NCBI RefSeq assembly: GCF_041260155.1
Contig: NC_091933.1
Span: forward strand, 28,583,433-28,647,432
Direction: 5' to 3'
Length of the DNA stretch: 64,000 nt
DNA from: Ptychodera flava
Taxonomy: Eukaryota; Hemichordata; Enteropneusta; Ptychoderidae
The notes under the pieces were generated by a model. The model did not search any database, was not told where the DNA came from, and was given only the letters and a program-made list of their open reading frames with translations. Positions 45,821 to 57,930 of this stretch are shown here, one piece after another. Position 1 is the first letter of the stretch, and each line of letters opens with the position of its first letter. The position numbers were made by a program, and so were the translations under genes.

Positions 45821-46005
45821 ATGTATACAGTCACTTGTAATCTAAATATGCCCATATATGGTCGAAGGGGCGTTCCTTGTATTCAAAATGCCCACGTGAG
45901 GGCGCTGTTTTTAAAAAAGCGGCCACCCGCTTAAAATCTGTGATTGGTTAGATTTTCTCTTTCCATGGTAACTGTGGCAAAATTGGAACAGGTGACAATG
46001 TACCT
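45821..46005 (-). mobile_element. Complete 185-bp TTAA-target MITE (AGGTATAC family)
   Basis: Same family as 11186, opposite orientation and same length, with TTAA on both sides (45817-45820 and 46006-46009). The TIRs have diverged (ATGTATACAGTCACTTG versus AGGTACATTGTCACCTG). Confidence 0.85.
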
Positions 46006-46009
46006 TTAA

Positions 46010-46220
46010 CATGATTGGAACTAATTTGGGTAATTGGATCTTCATATTTTTCAAATTTCTCAAAAGTGTTAGGTGCCCTATAGCTGAATGTTGCAATATT
46101 ACAAATTACTCCTAAAAACAAGTGTATAACTTAAAAAAGAAAAGCAGATGAGCTCACATTTGCAGATTAAACCGACATTACTTCACCATCCAATTATCCC
46201 AAATTAGTTCCAATCGTGTT
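46010..46220. mobile_element. ~210-bp MITE abutting the TTAA MITE
   Basis: ATTGGAACTAATTTGGG then TAATTGGAT at 46014 is inverted at about 46188-46215 with one indel. It directly follows the right TTAA of the previous element, so the two were inserted side by side or one targets the other's flank. Confidence 0.7.
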
Positions 46221-47403
46221 TTAAATTAAAATGAAACTAATAGAATGACCAACACAGATAATCAGCAAAAATAACGTGTAAAACGATCATTTCTTAATAA
46301 AAAAACTCAACCATGAACTTTTTTAATGTGAGAGGAATTTTTGATATGTTGAAAGGACATAAATTCAAATACGTGGCACCATAAACATTTCGGGAAGCAG
46401 GAATAGTTTCAGATGCCAGGCAAGTCCACCCTCAAAAAGATCAATGAAAGTGACACATATTTGAACAATGGAAATTGATTGCTAATTCACAAATCCTTAT
46501 AACGTTGTCAGGTGTACATTCTAGTAAATTAACCCAATATTGCCATACTTTATCTCAAATCATAATACATACAATCCATTTTATAGAGCTTGATAGCACA
46601 AAGCTGTATCACACGCATTTGACCCTTTGAACTATAAACGTCATCCCACGACATCCGGAGAAAAACATCAACTCCCTCACCTATCACCAGTAAAGTGGGT
46701 ACTTGCCCAATTCGTTCACTTTCTTTCTTCGTATAGAATCCTTCCTTGTTCATTATTTCTTCCTTGACGGAAATGAAAGAATACAATAACCTTTTTACGC
46801 CAATAAATTGCAACGTTTCAACTACGGAGAGCAGACGCCATGCCAATGAGCTACCCAGGAAACAACTCAGCCTTCTGATTGTGCCCAGTCACTTTCATTT
46901 ACTTTGATCTAACTTTGTACGTCATATGCCCCCAAGCCATGGCAGAGTCAAGGCTTTTTGATCGAGCCTTTCGTGATTAAAAGTGTACGCTCTGTACCAT
47001 ATTGTGTGTATATGGTCACGTAATGTGTATATGTATTATACAATCTATTTGCACACAATTTTGTCACAATTTGATCTCTGATACAAAATTCACTGAAAGT
47101 CTTTTCAAAACGTATTCCAGTTCTCTCTCATTGGAACTTGTATTATGCAAAATTATCATTATACAATTGGGAAGCGTGTCGATGACTTTCTAAGCGGGTT
47201 CTAATACGGAAAGTTCTCTTTTCAGCGAAGAAACACACTGTCACATGAAATGTGCATTATATTTTACTAGATTAAGTTACGGAAGAAATAGATATACTTT
47301 GAACTTTCAGCAGTCAAGCTTACAGCAGTGATTTATCGTGAAAATTTCAAATGGAGCTCTGAAATGAAAATGGAAATGGAAAATGATTCTTGGAGGCGAC
47401 TTA
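46221..47403. other. Nothing recognised
   Basis: A 98-codon minus-strand frame (46550-46846) has no recognisable motif. Confidence 0.4.
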
Positions 47404-47602
47404 GGGACTGGTCAGTTTCTTCGGCGGGGGGGGGCGGTGGATTCATGGGGGGTCACCCTGTTTTTGACTTTGGTGATGGGGGTGGGGGTCACCATGTTTT
47501 TGAAATGCCCAATAGGGGGTAGTGTGTTTTTGAATTTTGACACAGGCTCATCATTGCCTAAAATGCATCGCGTCAACCACAAATTTCATCATTCAGTTGC
47601 AT

Positions 47603-47905
47603 TTTTCGGCTCGCCCTTCGGGCGTGTAACTTTAATAATCAGAGATACTTTTCAGCACGCCCGACTTTAACATATCAGGCACACATATATCAGAGATATC
47701 TGTATGTTCAATATTTTTCAGTGTGCTCTTCAAGCGCATTACTTTAATTTATCAGACATTTTCAGCACGCCTTCCGGTGCATGACTTTAATATGCAAGAA
47801 ATATATATCAGAGATATCAGGATGTTTCATATTTTTCGGTGCGCCCTTCGGGCGCCATACTTTAATAAATCAGAGATATATGTCAGAGATATCTTGATGT
47901 TTGCT
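47603..47905 (+). repeat. Degenerate tandem repeat with GCGCCCTTCGGGCGC core
   Basis: About five units of 45-75 bp starting TTTTCGGTGCGCCCTTCGGG, then TACTTTAAT and ATCAGAGATAT. The core is self-complementary in the best copies. Confidence 0.7.
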
Positions 47906-48602
47906 AAGTGAAAGTGTACCATTATGAAATCTACAGTTCATATGGAAAGCATGACAAATTCCTGATACTTTTCTGTTGTCTCTATGAGAATTCAGTGTGA
48001 GAAAGCAACATGCACAAATATTTCACAGTATATATATTTAATGCAGTGACTTATTCAAGAGATAGAAAAATGACAAGATATCTTTCGTTCTCATTGATGC
48101 AACTATTTTCCTTTGTGTCTCAGGTTTTCTCTAAAAAGATGCTTTTTTATGACTAAAATAACAGTTAAAAAAAGGCAGTTTTCGTCATTATTAGCTGTGC
48201 TTTTATGGTTTCAATGTTACAAGAAAGGGTCCTCTCAGGCACTGCACACATCAGATTTGGCTAAAATAGCTCTCTATGGCTTCTCAGGAGATTTAATAGG
48301 ATGGCTGGATTCATGGGGGGGGGGGGGGTCACCCTGTTTTTTACTTTGGTGATAGGGGGTCACCCATCAAAGTTTTGGATTTACTGCTTTTTCCTCTCTG
48401 ATATCAATGATAGACATCCATTTCTGTACAACAGTTCAGGACATCTGGTTAAGCATAGAAAGTGTGAAATACATACACAGCTCATTCAAAATGTACTATA
48501 TTCAAACTTTAAAATTGACTCTTTGAAATTCCTATCTTTCAACTGACATGTCAACAATTTCATTAAAATACAAAATGACTGTTGAAAATAAATATCTATA
48601 AA

Positions 48603-48614
48603 ATATATATATAT

Positions 48615-48690
<76 letters not shown>
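48603..48690. repeat. (TA)n tract with CA tail
   Basis: About 75 bp of alternating TA followed by ACACACAC. Confidence 0.95.
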
Positions 48691-48693
<3 letters not shown>

Positions 48694-48872
48694 ATTTATA
48701 TCCACCTTTTGTTTTACCATTGTCGCGCGGAGGGGGGTGGTCACCCTGTTTTCGAAATTTGGAATAGGAGGGTCACCCTGTTTACAAAATTTGGAATAGG
48801 GGGGTCAGTCACTTTTTGACGTCGGCAAAAAATAATCCACCGCCCCCAAGGCCGAAGAAACTGACAAGCCCC

Positions 48873-51800
48873 TCATATTTCCTGTCACGCGATTCTTGTG
48901 TTAAAATCAATTGTGAAATTGTGCAGTTTAGTTTCCTGGTGTCGTTGCTTTTGAAAAATATGTATGTTATTTGTGGTTACCCGCTCAATATTTATGTGCC
49001 ATAGAAGCTCTGAAAAGCCCCGAAAGCTCTGTTTCGCATGGCTAGGCAGTTAAAGGCGTATACACGCTTTCTTTCGAAGTTCCGATAGAAATAGTATAGC
49101 ATCTACAGAGACCGGCCTCTGCGTCTGGGTGAAAGTATCACCTTTCACCTGATATGACTTCTTATGCCTCTCGTTTAACTAATTCCATCTCTACAAATCA
49201 CCAGAAGCCGAAACTTGGTCGTGTGTACTTAGAAGTACAAGTTATTCTATTAGATGTAACAAAATGTCAACTGAAATCATCAAACCATCTTTCTATGTCG
49301 TCAGCGTAGCCCATCAAATACCCAGCAATCGTCCATTCTTAGACTTCTTTTTCTTAGTGTTTGGTTTATGCAGACCGTATGGTAACATGTAGTGTGCATG
49401 ACTATGAGTGCCTCATCTCCCCAGAGTTCAGGATAAGGAATATATGATTTCCCCTCTCAACAGCTAATTCTTTGTTCGCTTCCATTCCCGATGGAATTGT
49501 AAGCAGATGCCACAGATTTAGCTTACATCGTGTTTCAAGCTACAATATGAACTGAACATTCATTCGAGATTTTTCGACCGACAAGAGCATCAAACTATTT
49601 CAATTCACCTGTAGAACTACTGGAGTAGGCGATCATAAATGACCCATTTACCCTGCGAAGAAAACTGGCTACCCTATACGAACCTTAACAATAGAGGCTG
49701 CGAGAGCAAATATCAATCCACATCTACCTCCATCAGGTGGATTCAATACAGCAAATATCAACCGATTTCTCCATCGTGACTGTTGATATTGGTTCGGGTC
49801 AAATATGCCACGGCCCATTAGCAAAAACAAAAACATCAATCACGTCCACTTTCATTGCCACAAATCATGTTCAGACGGGATCAGGCAGGATTTACGCGCA
49901 ATACTTAAAATAGCATACCTGAACAACGGAAGGCCACATCAATCTAACGGTAGAAGTCAGTTTTCGTTTGATGGCGCCGTTCAAGGTGAATAAATATATA
50001 ATTGGCCTCTAATATAATGTCTAAGTGTACAACAGCTTAGCATGATCCCAGTATTTTTCAGTCTCACCCGTACAATTGGAAAACAATGTCACTTTGATAC
50101 CACACACAATACATCCTCAGTGTCAATCCAAAGAGTGGTTTCGGAGTTTAGCTCATTCTATTCAACGCATGCAAAAGCATCATGTGAATATTGAAGTCAC
50201 ACCGTCTTGTCTCATTCTGTAAAGAGGGGAATCGGGGGGTGTTTTCGGCTGTAGCCAGTTAAATGTTACCGTCATTCCGTCAGTCTTTTCATAAAAGTAC
50301 CAATGTAAGGTGTCGGTGCAAAAGCGGTGAGACGTGTGCCATTTTCGAGATAAATGTTACAGACACGTCTATCAAAGCTCCCACACCATCGGCATGTGGG
50401 TATATTACCCACAGAGTTGGGGTTATAAAGAATCCTAGAGTGACAGGGACATAAAATAAGCTTCCTGGCAGCAAAATATATCGCGGGTACGTTGTTCAGA
50501 AATACTTAAGAGCATGATGCAATTTTTGTTCTTGCTTAAAAATACACGAAAGAGACCGCTTTATTTGATGACAGAGAATATGCTTTTTTTTAAAACGAAA
50601 TAAAATCAGAAGATGGAGAACTACTTTACTTTAATCATTTTACAGTTACGTTTAATGCGGGACTTAATTAACTATAATAATCTTGATAATTAACAAGCTA
50701 TTTTACAGTCATTTTGCAAAGTGGTATTCTTTAAAATTACACATTATTTTTAAAAATGATAAAATATTTCAGTGTTGGCTTTATAACATTGGCTATGTCT
50801 GATTACCAGGGATATACAAGTTTCTCGTAGGCCCAGGGTGACCATAGCTGTCAATTTTACAGACAATATCTTCCATTAAAAACAACATAAGTCTGTTTGC
50901 AGTTTCTTACATTTCTCTTCCAGATGGATGAAATCTAGTTTTGATCATGGTCATAACATTAACTTGATTACTAAAGTTCAAATTTTAAGCCTTTCATCGC
51001 ATTCTTTTTTACTGTCTAGGTTTTAAATACTTGTTTTCAAGTAGGTTCGGTGATGTTTTGGTATCCCTGGGATATGACAGCTAATTGTAATTTCTATGTT
51101 TTTTTCCAGTACTTTCGTCATGTCTGTTAAAATATACTTTCTTGTGCTATTCCTAAGATCATATGCTGAAATGTTTGTCATTCGGCTTGCGAAAAGAGCG
51201 TGCACGTAAAATGTCAAATCAAATGTAAATCAAATCTGAACCAGATCACCTGTCAACAAACAACACTGCATTGTACACATTTCGTTGCGTTAACAAATGT
51301 ATTACTCCTTATGTCAGCATATGTAGGGGAGAAGAACGAGAAAATATACTCATTCTATATGAAATTATGCAATGTTATCAAAAGTTACAGCTTTTATGCC
51401 TTTTAAAATGTTTTGCCGTCATAGGCGAGGTTCTACGTCGACGCGAAAAGTGTACAAAATCCATTATCTCCCAAAAGAGGTTGGCATGGAAAGCTGATAT
51501 ATCACAAGTGTTTCAATGTCAGTCGACATTAATGGCAATAAATGATATATTTACAATAATTTCAATTTATCATATTATGGTTTTTTGGTGCACAGAATTG
51601 ACACTATTACAGTTTTAAATACTAAAAATTTAGCAAAGCCCATCAAGGTTGTCAAAGATATTTGGAATTTGTGTTACTTATGTTTGATTGATGTTGTCTT
51701 TCAGAAAATACAAATATCAAATATCGTTTGAATTGCGGACTTAATTCCCGCTACCGTAAATAGATTTTGTCTTCTGCTGGGGGAACTACATGATATTGAA

Positions 51801-52745
51801 ATGCATTGCGGGTAGAAAGCCGACTTCTCTCCACAACAAGAGTTTGAGCTAGTTATAGTTTTTGTGGCAAAAAGTTCTGTTTTGTCGTGACTAGAGCTAA
51901 AACAATGCATCTTTTCAACTTTTAAGGCGTTGTTGGTATAAAATTCCTGCATGACCTAAAACTCTACTCTAGCTTCTACAATCTTATGTGTTTTACATGG
52001 AAATCCTCCATATTGAAAATATGGTCGCCCAGACTTTTATGACTCACTTAGATGGCAAAATCGTAATTCAGGTACCGAGAAGTGCATGATAAAGATATGT
52101 ACAGAGTCCTCTAGCACGGCGACATCGGAAGAAGTGCCAATGAAGCGATATTTGTAGTAATCGCGGTATTTTACAATGTAATTTATCTCGCTACAAAAAG
52201 AGAAAAGGGTTAACAAGCAAACTGTAATAGAAGACAATTAAACATAAAAAGTACAAAACTGTTCGATTTTGATCTCTAGACCTTACAATCCGACCGTAAA
52301 AACGCATTCAAATATCTTTAACGAGACGTAATAATTCGGCATAAATATGTATCCGATTCTAATCAGAATTTTGCAAATAGCATAAATAACATTTGCATTT
52401 AGTCCTGTAAATCACCAGAGAAGAGTCGCATAGTAGATATCTGAATTTATTGGATGCAGCTAAAAAGCGCCATTTTAAGGTAATAAATGCCTCGATACAG
52501 AACGTTCTAAACTTTTGCTCAAACCTGATCTTAGGATATTATCATCGTCAGCAGAATAAATCTGGAGTATCTGGAGTCACCTTGCTAAGTTTTAGTCTAG
52601 CGGAACAAATACTTAAAACTTACGGATATTTCAAATTCAAGAATGGCAACTGTATTGATGTAACACATCGGAAATGAAACTAATGCATCACGACTATACA
52701 ATAGAAGTTTATACATAGATACATAGATACATACACACATATATT
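48873..52745. other. ~3.9 kb with no recognised gene
   Basis: Only a decayed interspersed repeat (51783-51945, partner of 21655) was identified. The 115-codon frame at 51271-51618 has no known motif. Confidence 0.4.
51783..51945 (+). repeat. Dispersed repeat, copy B
   Basis: Shares ATATTGAAATGCATTG, GACTTCTC, ACAAGAGTTTG and AAGTTCTGTTTTGT with 21655-21845. Confidence 0.6.
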
Positions 52746-52748
52746 TAT

Positions 52749-52754
52749 TATATT

Positions 52755-52808
<54 letters not shown>

Positions 52809-52819
52809 TAGATAGATAA

Positions 52820-52854
<35 letters not shown>

Positions 52855-52868
52855 TAGATATAGATATA
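52749..52868. repeat. (TA)n followed by (GATA)n
   Basis: About 50 bp of TA, then GATAGATAAATAGATAGATA units. Confidence 0.95.
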
Positions 52869-53637
52869 TATTCAACGCCTGGTCAGTGGTTTTATCCACC
52901 TATTCTATACATCGTATTAACTCATTCTCAGAAGTAAATTTTACTTCTGTGGTTAATGATACCCAACGGACTTGAAAGAGATGCACATGGATTGACGACA
53001 ATTATCTTGTCAGATCATTGTTGTAAAGTGTTGTTGGAGGATTAGAAAGAACCTGACACACAAGACACAAAGGACTAACAAGTAAAGAATAAAGTGATTT
53101 TTATTTGCCGTTATTCTGTATAACATTGTTCCATATTATTGGCCATCATTCTCTATTGATACTTGAACACTTACATCCTGTGAAAGCGGTAATTCTTTAA
53201 ATTTACACGAGATAATATGATGATACGCTTGTGTGTTCATACATATGAAAATGTCCGTCCAATGCTGTTAACGTAAATTATCTAATTATGCAAAGCTAAA
53301 CTGATTAATTTTCCTCTGGTCAAAGCGGCTTCAAGAAAGTACATCTTTCTTTTAAGTTTCAATGAATTGTGAACAGGCTAATCGTCGTGGGCAATCTTCG
53401 CATGGAGGAAAATAAAAACAAAACAAAACACAAATAATTGTGTACGCAAGAGCGCTTGCAACCGACTACGCATTAATTCTGTAAGAAATAGTTTTGGATT
53501 CGGTGTTAATCTTTCAAGTAATGTACATATTTGAAGTGCAGATATCACCATCGTCATTCACAATATCGCCATCTTGATGATCGTCGCCACCACTACCTCC
53601 ACCACCATCGCCGCCAAGTCAAATTTAATGACCATTT
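52869..53637. other. Nothing recognised
   Basis: A short ACC/ATC-rich tract near 53590. No gene. Confidence 0.4.
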
Positions 53638-53641
53638 TTAA

Positions 53642-53824
53642 AGGTATACAGTCACCTGTAATCTAAATATGCCCATATATGGTCAAAGGGGCGTTCCTTG
53701 ATTTTCAAAATGTCCATGTGTGGGAGCTTTTTTTAAAAAGCGGCCACCCGCTTAAAATCTGTGATTGGGTAGATTTTCTCTCCGTGGTAACTGTGGCAAA
53801 ATTTGAACAGGTGACAGTAAACCT
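53642..53824 (-). mobile_element. Complete 183-bp TTAA-target MITE (AGGTATAC family)
   Basis: Starts AGGTATACAGTCACCTG after TTAA (53638-53641). Ends, read in reverse, AGGTTTACTGTCACCTG and is followed by TTAA (53825-53828). Same orientation as the copy at 45821. Confidence 0.85.
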
Positions 53825-54216
53825 TTAAGCAATAGCCACCAGACAAGACTTGTTGCTGCCATGTAAGGCCTCTCCAGGAAACATATTAAGAGTCATAGCA
53901 ACAACGGCAGGGTTAATACTTCGTTAGTTTTGTTCTCATGATTAGTGATATCAACAGTCAAACATGGATTGTACATTGTGGAACACGAAAAGTGCGAATT
54001 CTAGTAACAAATGTAGGAGCGAAAGAGATTTACTTCCTGTAGTACAGGCAAGTAAAATCTCTTCTGCTCATATTTTACTTTATGAATAGGCCTTCGAGAA
54101 AGCAATGGCATTTAGCGACGTTATGAACAATAGTGAAATAAATTAAAACATCAAAAAGGCATATAAACACCACTTGGGGTAATTGGAGAAATTGTAAGGG
54201 AACAATCGCATATTAA

Positions 54217-54566
54217 GGTAGAATGCCCCTCGGGGACAGATATTTGGACTCTCAAACTTTTACCATTCTTTTCTGATCTACGACTTTTGGGGTCCATTTT
54301 AAAGCTGTTGGTGTAAGAAAACTTTTCATCGTCTTAGTGTTTCGAAAATCGAAAATCTTATTTTTCTCCATAGAGTTAACAAAGGGATGGCGGCCATTTT
54401 GAATTTCAAGCATGGGTAAATCTATGGTAATTTGTTTCTCCAGAAACGAAATTTGCACGGTGACCCCCGATTTTTATTCTTGATTTTGAAAGAGAATGGT
54501 TGAAAGATTCTTTTAGGAAATTTTGAGCAACAGTTTAAGCATTTCACTTTTGAGGTGCATACTACC
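54217..54566. mobile_element. 350-bp TTAA-target MITE (GGTAGNATGC family)
   Basis: TTAA GGTAGAATGCCCCTC at the left mirrors, in reverse, GGTAGTATGCACCTC, with TTAA at 54567-54570. It lies 265 bp downstream of the prokineticin-like exon and contains a minus-strand AATAAA (54473-54478) that could serve that gene. Confidence 0.78.
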
Positions 54567-54830
54567 TTAATGAAGTAAATATTAAATGGTTATCGATGTT
54601 CTACAGGAACTTGATCGACAGGTTCGACGGCATTTCAAGAACATTAAGCACAAGCCCTCGTTTTTTGCAATTGTTGTTCATGTATACAAATAAGAAAAGT
54701 ATGGGCTGCCTTCCACCAGTGCTCGGCTCTGCGTCCTATGCTTGATGTTGGGTCCAAATTCGTCCAAATTTTTGATTCCAAATGTGTTGTTTATAAGCAA
54801 TTGGCCTGAAAGATTCCATTATACGCTGAT

Positions 54831-55064
54831 TTACAAGCAGTTCCCAAGCGCCGGTCCCATCAGAGCGGTCTCGCAGTATAGCTCCGGTGAACAGGGACAG
54901 AGGTGACCCTGCCTCTGAAATCCACGTGGCCAGGGTGTACTGTGGATATTACACGGTTTTGTAAACCTTCCAAGAGGCTTGCAGACACGGAATGGACCGG
55001 CACGACTTCTCGCACAACATGCCGGCTTGTTCAAGTTATCGCAATCGAGGTCTGATGTACACGT
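54831..55064 (-). CDS. Terminal exon of a prokineticin/AVIT-like secreted peptide
   Basis: 77 codons plus TAA, directly after a good acceptor (CTTTTTTCAACAG), entering in phase 0. The translation begins TCTSDLDCDN and has exactly ten cysteines. Spacing is C-x5-C-x7-CC-x10-C-x9-C-x17-C-x-C-x5-C-x11-C. This matches the prokineticin/astakine (AVIT, colipase-like) fold, including KPLGR after Cys5 (residues 29-33) and CPCSPELYC (56-64), where the family has C-P-C-x-P-x-L-x-C. The family acts as extracellular cytokine-like ligands, on G-protein-coupled receptors in vertebrates. The exon for the signal peptide and N-terminal AVIT segment should lie at higher coordinates but was not found, so receptor activity cannot be judged. 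Colipase and Dickkopf C-terminal domains share the fold, but spacing and CPC favour prokineticin. No defect is seen. Confidence 0.8.
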   Translation of the reverse strand, partial: TCTSDLDCDNLNKPACCARSRAGPFRVCKPLGRFTKPCNIHSTPWPRGFQRQGHLCPCSPELYCETALMGPALGNCL

Positions 55065-57604
55065 CTGTTGAAAAAAGAAGAATACTTGAATTTTAGCTTC
55101 AAAATATTCGTACAGTAACGATGGATATTGTATTAAAATGTCGGCCGTCTAGCTAGTTGGCATAGAGCACTTCGTTTGAGGAAATATCAAATTCAACTTT
55201 GGATGTACTTGTTTATGAAGTTTACGCGGAAAGTCACGTCTGGCTCTTCAGAAACTTGTCATACTCAAGGGACAGTGTGTAGTGCTAACGGTAAGGATTA
55301 TGGGATTAGTTTCCCCGATTATGAACAGAATGGCTGAATGTTAGTCAGTTTTCTGCCCCCACAGTGGGCGTTGGTGCCCCAGAACTCGTTGGCGACCATA
55401 GTTTGTGACTCAGCTGTTGGGGGTGCTCCGTTCCATCGCCGGCCTGGGGAGTTATCAATGGGATTTGGTTGCCATTTTCCGGAGCTCCTTCAGGTACAAG
55501 GCAAAATAAAAGGAGATCTTTGATAGTTAACTTTCTTTTCCAATGGTATGAAACCCCTGTCCGAAAAATAAAAGATATACATTGAGCTAATTTGTGTGTG
55601 AGGACTTTCAGAGAACGCCCAAGTACATTAATTGGTGGACCTGAAAAAAGTGTTGGGTGCGGTTTTTGAAAATGAACAAACAAACAAACAAACAAACACA
55701 TTTCTAACCCAGGGCGATGCGGAGGGGTAGCCCTTTCCATAGATGACATAACTCTTCAATATTTCAAATCGTAATCACATTGAGTCTAAACACTTAATAA
55801 TGTTAAAACGATCTAGCGAGTGAATTCAATTGTTTCCGAAAACGTAAGAAGTGTTTATGGATAGCTTGAACGAAGATAATGCCGCTTGAGGTTAGCAAAC
55901 TCAGTTGATTAGAGAAGCGCATTGTTGTTTATCTACATTACTTTTTTAAATTTTGCATTTCCTTAAAGTCATTCTTGATATCGTAATAAGCTAAAACAGT
56001 AGTTTAACAAATTAGTATATATTCGAACAAGCCAAAGGACATAACACGTAGGGCAAACAGTGATATGACTTTTTCTATTAGTCTGAAATTCAAGCTAATA
56101 AGCTAAGTGACCTCTTCACAAAGGGGCTGTAAGACATTTTCTCGTTATAACAGACAACGCAAAGAACAGAGAGTTGTTCCTCAAACTCAGTGTCACCCGA
56201 ATACATTACCCTGAGACCCCTCAGCGCCAACTTCAAGTGAAAGCCGTTCGTGAAAGAAAGATTGCAAGCTACTTTTTGTGGGAGGGGTTTTCACATCATA
56301 ATTTCGCTCGGGACGTGCAGGCGGCTCAGTGGGATATTTTCAAAAATCTGATGGGCGAGTAAGGAGTATTAGTGCTTGTTTTCGGGGGTTGCCTGATTGG
56401 AAGGGTAATATATGTGACAAAGAGAGATGCTTGGGATCTTTTGTAGTAGGGAGAGGAAAGTGGGACTTTTGAGACGTGAGAAGTGAAGCGGGTAGGTTTC
56501 ATGCTGGGAGCATTGGAAAGATAAGCTAGTGCTCAAATTTCAAATCGAAGACTGAGGGTTGTTGCGAACATGCAGCTTTCACTTCTCTAAACTTAGTTTT
56601 TGTTCAAAAAAACGTGAGAATAGCATATTAAAATGTAAGGCTACTTCAAGTTGCAATTTCTCGAATCGTCTGGTTAGCTCAGACGGAACCAAGCATTAGA
56701 AAATTTAATTAATAGTTTTCATGTGTTCATAATTTATAACAACGCGGTAATGAACAAATATTACCTTATCCTGAGGGCTATAGCGCCAGTTTATAACCTG
56801 AAGGGGCCGTGACCGGAAATACATTGTTATTTGAGGGAAACAGCAATGCACTGCAATGGTATACTGTTCACAGGGCAAGTTCTCCACAGCGATCGCAGTG
56901 GTTTCAGTTTCTTAAAGAAAACCAAACTGAATGACACCCTTGGTTGTACGTGTATATTTGTTGTCAATGAGCTTTTCAAGTTTTCGGCTGTTCAAATGCA
57001 AAATATCGCTCTTTTTATCAGAGGCTCGTCGCCCATATTGCTCTTATCATCCCCACTGTTCAGAAGATGCGGACTACATTCCGCACATTGTCACGTGACC
57101 AGGGACTTTTTCCACGCACTATTTCCGTAGGCATTATACTTTGAAAAACACACTATGACGTCACCGTTGTTTAGAACCAGTAGGCACAAGACATATATTT
57201 GACGGCGAGTAGCGGCAAAGAATGAGCATGAGGGCGTGTCATGAAAGCATATTCTGTAGTACAATATGCAACTGAACTAAAGTACATCATGTGTTTACGG
57301 CTGTACAATATCTGTTTTGAATGTCTTTGTTTTTTTCGCGAATGACACTTACTGTGAAGTCACTTTCTTACACCGTTTCCCTGAAGCTGAAGAGCGTCTA
57401 TCAGAAAGCATGTTACCTGGTGTCGTTGAAAGTGAACGAAGTTTTAGAACCAATAGACCACTGTGGCAGAGGATATTCAGTGGCAGTTATACGCGACAGT
57501 CACTTTTTATAATATCCAAGCAGCAACACTGTCGCTTTAAAAATCTCTTACGGACCTTCACAAAATTAACCAGCGCGAGTTTTCTCATTGATACTTCATT
57601 GTCG
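55065..57604. other. No recognised gene; expected to hold or precede prokineticin exon 1
   Basis: An AAAC run lies at 55676-55700. No signal-peptide exon with a phase-0 donor was recognised on the minus strand. Confidence 0.35.
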
Positions 57605-57646
57605 TATATGGAACACCGATATCGATAGCCTAAGCGCTCAAATAAT
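57605..57646 (+). repeat. 42-bp direct repeat, copy 1
   Basis: TATATGGAACACCGATATCG then ATAGCCTAAGCGCTCAAATAAT. Repeated at 57889-57930 with two substitutions, 284 bp away, just before the LINE. Confidence 0.85.
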
Positions 57647-57741
57647 ACATACACTTTTCTCTCTGAACACCACTGTACATTAGAAATTTCGTCGCATTTC
57701 TTATATAATTTCTTGGAAATAAACACAATCTTAATATCAGT

Positions 57742-57815
57742 GCCTTAGAACATTATCTCGTAATGGACTTTGGCGCTATATTTATGCTGTTGATTGATTG
57801 ATTGATTATTAATCA
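57742..57815 (+). mobile_element. 3' tail of an L2/CR1-type LINE or its SINE
   Basis: GGACTTTGGCGCTATATTTA then a (TTGA)n tail. This closely resembles the GGCGCTATATAAAT...TGATTGATTG 3' ends of L2-clade elements and of SINEs that use their machinery. Confidence 0.55.
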
Positions 57816-57822
57816 TACACAC

Positions 57823-57827
<5 letters not shown>

Positions 57828-57891
<64 letters not shown>

Positions 57892-57892
57892 A
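57828..57892. repeat. (TA)n tract
   Basis: About 65 bp of alternating TA between the LINE/SINE tail and the second copy of the 42-bp repeat. Confidence 0.95.
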
Positions 57893-57930
57893 TGGAACAC
57901 CGATGTCGATAGCCTTAGCGCTCAAATAAT
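57889..57930 (+). repeat. 42-bp direct repeat, copy 2
   Basis: TATATGGAACACCGATGTCG then ATAGCCTTAGCGCTCAAATAAT, immediately 5' of the truncated LINE. Confidence 0.85.

Larger units (their letters stand above)
47404..48872. mobile_element. 1.47-kb Harbinger-like element with G-rich subterminal repeats
   Basis: The left end GGGACTGGTCAGTTTCTTCG is mirrored at the right (reversed GGGGCTTGTCAGTTTCTTCG). Both continue with a G-run, then GGGGGCGGTGGATT. Flanks are TTA and TCA. GGGTCACCCTGTTT modules repeat inside both ends. The interior holds a tandem array (47603-47905) and a TA tract. Confidence 0.68.

Noticed and set aside
46550..46846. 98-codon minus-strand frame beginning MAWRLL
   Set aside because: No family recognised and no flanking splice site convincingly placed.
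56665..56700. tRNA-like GGTTAGCTCAGACGG
   Set aside because: It resembles an A box but no B box or cloverleaf can be drawn; it is a short local hairpin.
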